This document shows, in pieces, positions 5,348 through 10,403 of a stretch of 10,403 nt of DNA. The notes under the pieces were generated by a model. It was not told the origin of the DNA. It did not search any database and saw only the letters and a program-made list of their open reading frames with translations. The stretch is from Treponema sp. (GTDB taxonomy: Bacteria; Spirochaetota; Spirochaetia; Treponematales; Treponemataceae). Position numbers and translations under genes: made by a program. Location of the stretch: assembly GCA_023231445.1 (NCBI GenBank), contig JALNVF010000114.1:1-10403 (forward strand), written 5' to 3'. Every line of letters starts with the position of its first letter. Position 1 is the stretch's first letter.

Positions 5348-6706
5348 ATGATAAAACTATTTTTACGGATTTTTACCGCAGGTATAATTCTCACGCTGAG
5401 TACTTTGCCGGCAAATGCACAATCAAACGAACACAGAACGATGACATCATCGAGCAGAGTAAACTGGATTACACGACAGTTTATTTCGTCAGTTTCACTT
5501 GACTCAAAAAAGGCAGGTATCGAACTACCATCCGGAAGGAATACTGCCGCTGTCCGAATGCATATGAAACTGCCGCTGCTTATTAAAGATCCGCTGCTCT
5601 CTCTCTGTATCGATAACAGCAGACAACTTGGAGATTTCATACGCGACAACACGCTTACATTCGAACAGATTACGGATATTATTGAGTCAGGCAGCATGAC
5701 TCCGGATGTATTTGCTGAAGACGGTTCGACGCTTTCGACCGTAAATACGGTAAATATGAATAAAATAGGCCGTCTTTTTATCAAACAGAAATATCCGTAT
5801 ACTCCGGAACCGCCTATAGATTCTATAGCATCACGTCCGTATACAGGAATTATCATAGATGCGCGCGGAAGTCTTCCTGTTCAGGGCGAATACATCACGA
5901 GTTCAGTCTCTCCGTGTTTTTTCCCAAAAATATGGAACGAGGATATGGATCAGGTTTATACCCGTGACATGATGGAAAACGATGAAGCAAAAAAACATGG
6001 AATTGTTTTATACGGGTATTATGATGATGAAACAAAATACGCTGAACGAACAGGTACCGATCCACTGTATATACGGGCATACAAAGTATACGGTCGGAAC
6101 CGTACTGATCCGGTAATTCACACCGATGATTCACTCCGTATTCTCACTGTTCCGCAAAATGTTGCACTGCTGAAAAAAGGGAATGTCGTCATACTTCTGA
6201 ATAAAGACGAACTTATCCATGACGTTGCTGTCCCACAGAAAGACGATACATATTACACCGCTTACTCGACGATCAAACAGTATTTTTATGAAAACAAAGT
6301 ACCGGGAATTACCGTAGAAGACAGTACAGCCGGCATACAATTCTCTGTAGATCTGAAATTCAAACCTGATTCAGCACAACTTCTTCCATCCGAACAACCA
6401 CGAATTAATGTAATTGCAGAAAAACTTAGTAAACTTATTAAAGACAACGAATTTACAATTCTTGTAGAAGGATACACAGCAGACATAGGAAGGCCTGCAG
6501 GACAAATGAACCTCTCCATCGAAAGAACACGGACGGTGATGAACGCGCTTATTTCAGCAGGGATTCCGAAAGATTTATTCACCTATAAAGGGTATGGAGG
6601 AGCTAATCCTATTGGATCAAATGAAACAGAGGAAGGCCGCAGACTCAACCGGCGCGTTGACATAACAGCCCGTCCAAAATCAACATATATTCAAAGAGAC
6701 TGGTAA
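5348..6706 (+). CDS. OmpA-domain periplasmic protein (treponemal type)
   Basis: 452 residues. The signal peptide ends with ANA-Q (cleavage after residue 24), so this is a soluble exported protein rather than a lipoprotein; no membrane beta-barrel region is evident. Residues 25-320 are a large region I cannot assign. Residues 330-445 are an OmpA-like wall-binding domain: FKPDSAQLLP (338-347), VEGYTADIG (373-381), NLSIERTRTVMNAL (388-401), GYG (415-417), and the closing N-x-T-x-x-GR-x-x-NRRV block (425-437). The Arg that binds the peptide stem is kept (R393), but the partner Asp of the usual G-H-T-D loop is Ala378, with an Asp shifted to 379. From memory, T. pallidum Tp0624 has the same plan: extra N-terminal domains and a divergent OmpA domain lacking some usual ligand residues. 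The ribosome binding site is weak; the gene lies 22 bp after the transglycosylase. Confidence 0.92.
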   Translation: MIKLFLRIFTAGIILTLSTLPANAQSNEHRTMTSSSRVNWITRQFISSVSLDSKKAGIELPSGRNTAAVRMHMKLPLLIKDPLLSLCIDNSRQLGDFIRDNTLTFEQITDIIESGSMTPDVFAEDGSTLSTVNTVNMNKIGRLFIKQKYPYTPEPPIDSIASRPYTGIIIDARGSLPVQGEYITSSVSPCFFPKIWNEDMDQVYTRDMMENDEAKKHGIVLYGYYDDETKYAERTGTDPLYIRAYKVYGRNRTDPVIHTDDSLRILTVPQNVALLKKGNVVILLNKDELIHDVAVPQKDDTYYTAYSTIKQYFYENKVPGITVEDSTAGIQFSVDLKFKPDSAQLLPSEQPRINVIAEKLSKLIKDNEFTILVEGYTADIGRPAGQMNLSIERTRTVMNALISAGIPKDLFTYKGYGGANPIGSNETEEGRRLNRRVDITARPKSTYIQRDW

Positions 6707-6707
6707 T

Positions 6708-7727
6708 ATGACGAAACCTCTTGTTTCCATTGTTATTCCTATATACAATGCAGAAAAATTCATGTGCCGTTGCCTTGATTCGTGTAGTGCACAGACATAC
6801 GGAAATATTGAAATACTTATGGTAAATGACGGCAGCTGCGATGAATCAGAGAATGTCTGTAAAAAATATTCTCAAGCTGATAAACGCTTCATCACCCTTT
6901 CACAGGAAAATAAAGGCGTTTCGGAAGCGCGTAATAACGGTATAATGCATGCAAAAGGCAGATATATTACGTTTGCTGACAGCGACGACTGGCTTGATCC
7001 CGATGCAATATCGGAATATGTTGAACGAGTAACGGAAGATAAAACAGATTTCGTAATTGCCGGATTTGTCCGTGTCATAAACGACGTAACTATTCCTATG
7101 AGTGACATAAAAGAAGATCTGCTTATAACCCGGGAACATTTTGCAGAATGCATGGCTGATGCTCCTGCAGATTTTTATTATGGTGTTGTATGGAATAAAC
7201 TATACCGTACACAGATCATTACAGAACATCATATTTTTTTTTCTCCCAGATTCAAATGGTGTGAAGATTTTCTGTTTAATCTTGAATATCTGCAGTACAT
7301 TACCAATGAATACTGTATCTCAACTATAAAAAAACCGTTGTACTTTTATGTTAAACGACTCGGTTCTGCATGTGAATCGCCTTTATCATATACAAAAACA
7401 TTTTCAATGAAATATGAACTGCTTGGTTACTACAGGAATCTCTATAAATCAATCAACCTTTATAACGACAACAAGCTTAAAATCAATACCTTTCTGTTTG
7501 CATATGCACATGACGGAGGGGCAGCGGAATACAACAAAATAGTTGCCCAAAAAAAGCGTGCAGAAAAAAAGGCAGTAAGTAAGTCACTTTTTACTGTTCC
7601 GAAGGTTTTAAGAAATGAACTTATAAAGACGCCAATAAAAAAGAAAAATACAGAACATATACCAACAAGAAAGAATAAACAGATAAGGAGTTTTAAACAT
7701 GGCACCGGAACAACAAAGAAACGATAA
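6708..7727 (+). CDS. Family 2 glycosyltransferase (GT-A fold)
   Basis: 339 residues, transferring a sugar from a nucleotide sugar on the cytoplasmic side. The N-terminal GT-A domain (about 5-120) is textbook: VSIVIPIYNAEKF at the start, VNDGSCDES (39-47), NKGVSEARNNGI (68-79) and the metal-binding FADSDDW with D91-x-D93. E186-D187 in KWCEDFLFN is the probable general-base region. There is no transmembrane helix. The last 65 residues (275-339) are strongly Lys/Arg-rich with no acidic balance and no fold I recognise. The acceptor and product are unknown; candidates are a surface glycan, glycolipid or glycosylated flagellin. It starts 1 bp after the OmpA gene's stop and its last 29 nt overlap the LUD gene, so it is surely part of the same transcript. 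Confidence 0.93.
   Translation: MTKPLVSIVIPIYNAEKFMCRCLDSCSAQTYGNIEILMVNDGSCDESENVCKKYSQADKRFITLSQENKGVSEARNNGIMHAKGRYITFADSDDWLDPDAISEYVERVTEDKTDFVIAGFVRVINDVTIPMSDIKEDLLITREHFAECMADAPADFYYGVVWNKLYRTQIITEHHIFFSPRFKWCEDFLFNLEYLQYITNEYCISTIKKPLYFYVKRLGSACESPLSYTKTFSMKYELLGYYRNLYKSINLYNDNKLKINTFLFAYAHDGGAAEYNKIVAQKKRAEKKAVSKSLFTVPKVLRNELIKTPIKKKNTEHIPTRKNKQIRSFKHGTGTTKKR
7684..7690 (+). promoter_or_regulatory. Strong ribosome binding site for the LUD gene, inside the glycosyltransferase gene
   Basis: TAAGGAG sits 8 nt before the ATG at 7699 and within the last codons of the glycosyltransferase. It decides the LUD start and confirms that the 29-nt gene overlap is real. It is the best ribosome binding site in the plus-strand operon, so the LUD protein may be made in larger amounts than the genes upstream. 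Confidence 0.8.
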
Positions 7728-8334
7728 GCTTGGAGAGCAGCTTGTAAAGGCCTTCAAAATGCGCCACTTTGATGCATATTACTGCTCGACTAAACAGGCA
7801 GCCGCTCAGCAGATTATTTCACTTATTCCAAGAAGCGATGTAGTAGCATGGGGTGGTTCAATGACGATGGAAGCAGTCGGTATAATTCAGCGTGTCAAAA
7901 TGGAAGGCTGGAAAGTAATCGATCGTGATACTGCACTCAATAAAGAGGAAAAGTTTGAACTGATGAGACAGTCTCTTTTGTGCGATACCTATCTTACCGG
8001 AACAAATGCAATAACCGAAGACGGAGAACTTATAAACATAGACGGGAACGGCAACCGTACTGCCGCTATGATGTTTGGCCCAAAGAGCGTAATTATCGCA
8101 TGCGGCATGAATAAAGTCGTAAAAGACATAACGGCCGCAGTCTCCCGCGCACGTAATTATGCAGCTCCTGTAAACGCACAGCGGTTCGACATCAAAACAC
8201 CATGCAAACTTACCGGTTCATGTGCCGACTGCAAAAGCCCTGAAAGCATTTGCACTTACATCGTACGCACACGACTGTGCAGGCCTGAAGGAAGAATTAA
8301 AATAGTTCTTATCGGAGAAAGTCTGGGATTCTGA
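7699..8334 (+). CDS. LUD-domain protein (LutC/YkgG-related), stand-alone
   Basis: 211 residues, a single LUD (DUF162-type) domain. Recognisable blocks: KQAAAQQIISLIP (32-44), VAWGGSMTMEAVGI (49-62), LTGTNAITEDGELINIDGNG (99-118) and GPKSVIIACGMNKVVKD (127-143), which together form the phosphosugar-isomerase-like core of the family. The C-terminus carries a cysteine cluster, C169-x5-C175-x2-C178-x6-C185 with C194 further on, suggestive of a metal or Fe-S site. In LutABC, LUD subunits serve L-lactate oxidation with Fe-S partners; no LutA or LutB is present here, so lactate use cannot be claimed. Stand-alone LUD proteins of this size are common in anaerobic Firmicutes and treponemes and have no settled function (recollection). 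It is last in the plus-strand operon and its stop codon abuts that of purN. Confidence 0.9.
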   Translation: MAPEQQRNDKLGEQLVKAFKMRHFDAYYCSTKQAAAQQIISLIPRSDVVAWGGSMTMEAVGIIQRVKMEGWKVIDRDTALNKEEKFELMRQSLLCDTYLTGTNAITEDGELINIDGNGNRTAAMMFGPKSVIIACGMNKVVKDITAAVSRARNYAAPVNAQRFDIKTPCKLTGSCADCKSPESICTYIVRTRLCRPEGRIKIVLIGESLGF

Positions 8335-8961
8335 TTACTTCCCCAGCATGTCTGCAAGCATGCAGACACCTTCAACAAGTGCATCGTGCTCTAAAGGTGC
8401 GATGCGCCCGTACAGGGTATCAGGCGTATCGCCGCTTATAACGGGTACTTTCTTCTGCACAAGAATTTTTCCAGTGTCACACCCTGCATCAACAAGATGT
8501 ACGGTACACCCACTTTCCGTTTCATGCGCTGCAAGCACTGCTTCATGTACATGATGACCCCACATTCCGACACCGCCGAACTTCGGAAGCAACGCCGGAT
8601 GAAGATTAACAATTCTGTTTGAATATTCAGTAATGATACTACCGGAAAGAACAGTAAGAAATCCTGCAAGAACTACTGCATCAATGTCATACTGCCGGCA
8701 TAATTCGAGTACGGCATCTGAAACAGCTGTACGTTTTTCATTACGGGATGCTTTTTTTACTGCAACCGCCCCCATAACCGAATACGGACTTCTGATCTCA
8801 GCAGGAATTCCTGCCTTTTTTGCCCGCTCAAGCGCATATGAATCCTTCGTACTCGACAAAACAAGTGCTATATGATAGGGACAGTTTTTATTCAACTTCT
8901 CATAATCGATAAGCGCCTGAAGGTTCGTCCCCCCTCCTGAAACAAGTACTGCAATATTCAT
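8335..8961 (-). CDS. purN: PurN, phosphoribosylglycinamide formyltransferase
   Basis: Transfers formyl from 10-formyl-THF to GAR, the third step of IMP synthesis, in the cytoplasm. From the ATG at 8961 it has 208 residues (E. coli 212). It opens with MNIAVLVSGGGTNLQAL, the phosphate-binding loop; AGFLTVLSG precedes the catalytic NLHPALLPK (Asn119, His121), and the third catalytic residue is Asp162 in DAGCDTGKI. The GHHVHEAVL stretch follows the active-site loop. An in-frame GTG at 8970 would add three residues and overlap the purM stop by 1 nt (TAGTG). I prefer ATG because the family begins at this position; the GAGGA ribosome binding site is 12 nt from ATG but only 3 nt from GTG, so the choice is not settled. 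Last gene of the purF-purM-purN run. Confidence 0.96.
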   Translation of the reverse strand: MNIAVLVSGGGTNLQALIDYEKLNKNCPYHIALVLSSTKDSYALERAKKAGIPAEIRSPYSVMGAVAVKKASRNEKRTAVSDAVLELCRQYDIDAVVLAGFLTVLSGSIITEYSNRIVNLHPALLPKFGGVGMWGHHVHEAVLAAHETESGCTVHLVDAGCDTGKILVQKKVPVISGDTPDTLYGRIAPLEHDALVEGVCMLADMLGK

Positions 8962-8969
8962 ACTGAACA

Positions 8970-10085
8970 CTAATCCTCGAACAAAGTCATATCTTTGTTG
9001 CCTTTCATCTCACCACTGATTATTTTTCCTGAATACGCAACACGTCCTATCTGATATGCCTTCATATCGGGAATTCCGGATTTACTGAATTTTGATGCAT
9101 GCTTATTAAACAATTCAGTAACGGCATCTGCATCGGCTGCTTTTACCGCAAGGATAAAACCAATTCCCATATTAAAAGTACTATATACCGTATTTATATC
9201 GGCTCCGCGTTTTATTAATTCTCCGAATACAGGCGGAATGTCCCAGCTTGAACGTTTAATAATGGAGATGAGCTGTTTCTTTTCTTCCTTTGCTTTCGGA
9301 TACATACGCGGAATATTTTCATAAAATCCGCCGCCGGTTATATGCACCATACCATGAACAGAACTTCTGTATTTTTTGAGCACATCCATAACAGGGCGTA
9401 CATATATACGTGTCGGAGTCAGCAGGACGTCTCCTATTGTTTTACCCGTTTCCGTTCCATTTACGAGGAACGGTTCTTTAAAATCCGTCACCAGTTTCCG
9501 GACCAGAGAATATCCGTTTGAATGGACACCGGTTGAAGACAGCCCAATGAGCACATCTCCGGCCTTAATATTCTTCCCGGTTATCATATCATTCTTTTCA
9601 CCGATACCGACGCCGAATCCTGCAAGATCATATTTACCGGCATCATAGAATCCCGGCATCTCGGCAGTTTCACCCCCCAGAAGGGCACAACCAGCGTCGA
9701 GGCAGCCTTCGGCAACACCTTTTACAAGTTCGCCCGCAATTTCCGAATCAAGTGACCCGCATGCGAGGTAGTCAAGGAAAAAATGAGTTTGAACACCGGA
9801 ACAAAGGATATCGTTTACACTCATAGCCACGCAGTCTATACCAACCGTGTCGTATTTCTTCATTTTAAAAGCAATGTCAAGTTTTGTTCCAACACCGTCA
9901 GTACCGCTTACCATGACCGGATTTTTAATTCCCTTCGGCACGGCAAACATACCGTTAAAACTCCCCAGACCTGTAAGCAGCCCCGGAATGGCAGTACGCG
10001 CTGCCTGTACCTTATACTTATCGACCGCCTTATAGCCTTCATTAACGTCAACACCACTTTCCTTATAATCAACAACCTTTGACAT
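8970..10085 (-). CDS. purM: PurM, phosphoribosylformylglycinamidine cyclo-ligase (AIR synthase)
   Basis: ATP-dependent ring closure of FGAM to AIR, the fifth step of IMP synthesis. 371 residues, about 25 more than E. coli PurM. Family motifs in order: DYKESGVDVNEGYKAV (6-21), GTDGVGTKL (61-69), MSVNDILCSG (88-97), ALLGGETAEMPGFY (134-147), GLSSTGVHSNGYSL (181-194), HITGGGFYENIPR (248-260) and FNMGIGF (304-310). The C-terminal domain is intact; the additional length is spread through the C-terminal half and tail. AAGGAG (10097-10092) is 6 nt before the ATG and overlaps the last base of the purF stop codon, which fixes the start and indicates tight coupling with purF. purN follows immediately. 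Confidence 0.97.
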   Translation of the reverse strand: MSKVVDYKESGVDVNEGYKAVDKYKVQAARTAIPGLLTGLGSFNGMFAVPKGIKNPVMVSGTDGVGTKLDIAFKMKKYDTVGIDCVAMSVNDILCSGVQTHFFLDYLACGSLDSEIAGELVKGVAEGCLDAGCALLGGETAEMPGFYDAGKYDLAGFGVGIGEKNDMITGKNIKAGDVLIGLSSTGVHSNGYSLVRKLVTDFKEPFLVNGTETGKTIGDVLLTPTRIYVRPVMDVLKKYRSSVHGMVHITGGGFYENIPRMYPKAKEEKKQLISIIKRSSWDIPPVFGELIKRGADINTVYSTFNMGIGFILAVKAADADAVTELFNKHASKFSKSGIPDMKAYQIGRVAYSGKIISGEMKGNKDMTLFED

Positions 10086-10096
10086 ACAAGTCTCCT

Positions 10097-10402
10097 TCAG
10101 TCACAATGTTTGCCGTTCAATTCTCCGGGAACGGCTACCGGATATTCGCCTGTAAAGCAGCCTTTACAGTAACCGTACTGTTCAGGATTACAGGAACGGA
10201 GCGCTTCAAGCATACCATCCGCACTCAGGAACGCAAGAGAATCAGCTCCGATTTCCTTGCAGATTTCTTCAACATCATGTGCCGACGAAATAAGTTCAGC
10301 ACGGTTCGGTGTATCTATGCCGAAATAGCACGGAAATTTTACAGGCGGACTTGAAACGCGGAAATGAACTTCCTTTGCCCCTGCCCTTCTTAAAATCTGT
10401 AT
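10097..10402 (-). CDS. purF: PurF, amidophosphoribosyltransferase (C-terminal 101 residues)
   Basis: Partial gene entering from the right edge, found by translating the reverse strand; stop TGA at 10099-10097. It carries out the first committed step of purine synthesis (PRPP plus glutamine to phosphoribosylamine). Visible blocks: RRAGAKEVHFRVSSPPVKFP, then CYFGIDTPNRAELI, a helix with GADSLAFLSADGMLEAL, and finally YGYCKGCFTGEYPVAVPG. The Cys of PCYFGID and the C-x-x-C of YCKGC match the positions of three of the four [4Fe-4S] ligands of Bacillus subtilis PurF, so this is the Fe-S, oxygen-sensitive class rather than the E. coli class. The gap to purM is 11 bp. The amidotransferase domain and the remaining cysteine lie outside the window. 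Confidence 0.95.
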   Translation of the reverse strand: MQILRRAGAKEVHFRVSSPPVKFPCYFGIDTPNRAELISSAHDVEEICKEIGADSLAFLSADGMLEALRSCNPEQYGYCKGCFTGEYPVAVPGELNGKHCD

Positions 10403-10403
10403 A

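Noticed and set aside
5287..5856. 189-codon open frame on the minus strand opposite the start of the OmpA-domain gene
   Set aside because: It lies fully antisense to the 3' end of a clear transglycosylase gene and a clear exported OmpA-domain gene. Its translation is Ser/Ile-rich with no family motif, and I see no promoter or ribosome binding site for it.
8349..8368. 7-bp hairpin (TGTCTGC / GCAGACA) just inside the purN 3' end, as a terminator for the LUD gene
   Set aside because: The stem is short, there is no T tract on either strand, and the sequence encodes conserved-looking PurN C-terminal residues. A shared terminator is possible but not supported.
9376..10082. Several plus-strand frames of 62-99 codons opposite purM
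   Set aside because: All are antisense to a fully recognisable PurM and have no motif or ribosome binding site.

Overview
The window looks like chromosomal DNA from a spirochaete, most probably a commensal or gut Treponema. This is inferred from gene content and style: two TPR lipoproteins with spirochaete-type lipoboxes ending in S-C, an OmpA-domain protein with the altered peptidoglycan-binding loop seen in treponemes, moderate-to-low GC, and a [4Fe-4S]-type PurF. No rRNA, tRNA, phage, transposon or CRISPR sequence is visible. The species cannot be fixed from the sequence alone.

Layout. (1) Positions 1-498, minus strand: yajC followed by the first 29 codons of secD, the accessory membrane part of the Sec translocon. 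A near-consensus promoter (552-580) drives the pair. (2) Positions 499-705 are non-coding. They hold that promoter, a perfect 18-bp hairpin, a smaller 9-bp hairpin and a second copy of the large hairpin's core; this looks like a terminator or REP-like cluster. (3) Positions 706-3080, minus strand: a six-helix membrane protein translationally coupled (GTGA overlap) to a 588-residue TPR lipoprotein. (4) Positions 3081-3148: a very compact divergent promoter region in which both promoters appear to share one 7-bp palindrome as their -35 box. Both predicted transcripts begin almost at the start codon. (5) Positions 3149-8334, plus strand: a tightly packed probable operon of TPR lipoprotein, MltD-like lytic transglycosylase with LysM, OmpA-domain periplasmic protein, family 2 glycosyltransferase, and a stand-alone LUD-domain protein. 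(6) Positions 8335-10403, minus strand: the purine biosynthesis run purF-purM-purN, converging with zero spacing on the LUD gene.

How the genes fit together. The plus-strand operon reads as an envelope module. A lipoprotein with helical repeats, a wall-cutting enzyme and a wall-binding OmpA-type protein are made together, probably acting at the outer membrane-peptidoglycan interface. The glycosyltransferase and LUD protein are co-transcribed passengers whose link to that job is unclear. The pur genes encode the first step (PurF), the third step (PurN) and the fifth step (PurM) of IMP synthesis and form an ordinary housekeeping operon. The least explained parts are the shared-35 divergent promoter, the membrane protein with three internal repeats, the aromatic-rich tail of the small TPR lipoprotein, and the hairpin cluster before yajC. 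I found no convincing evidence of a wholly new defence or mobile system.
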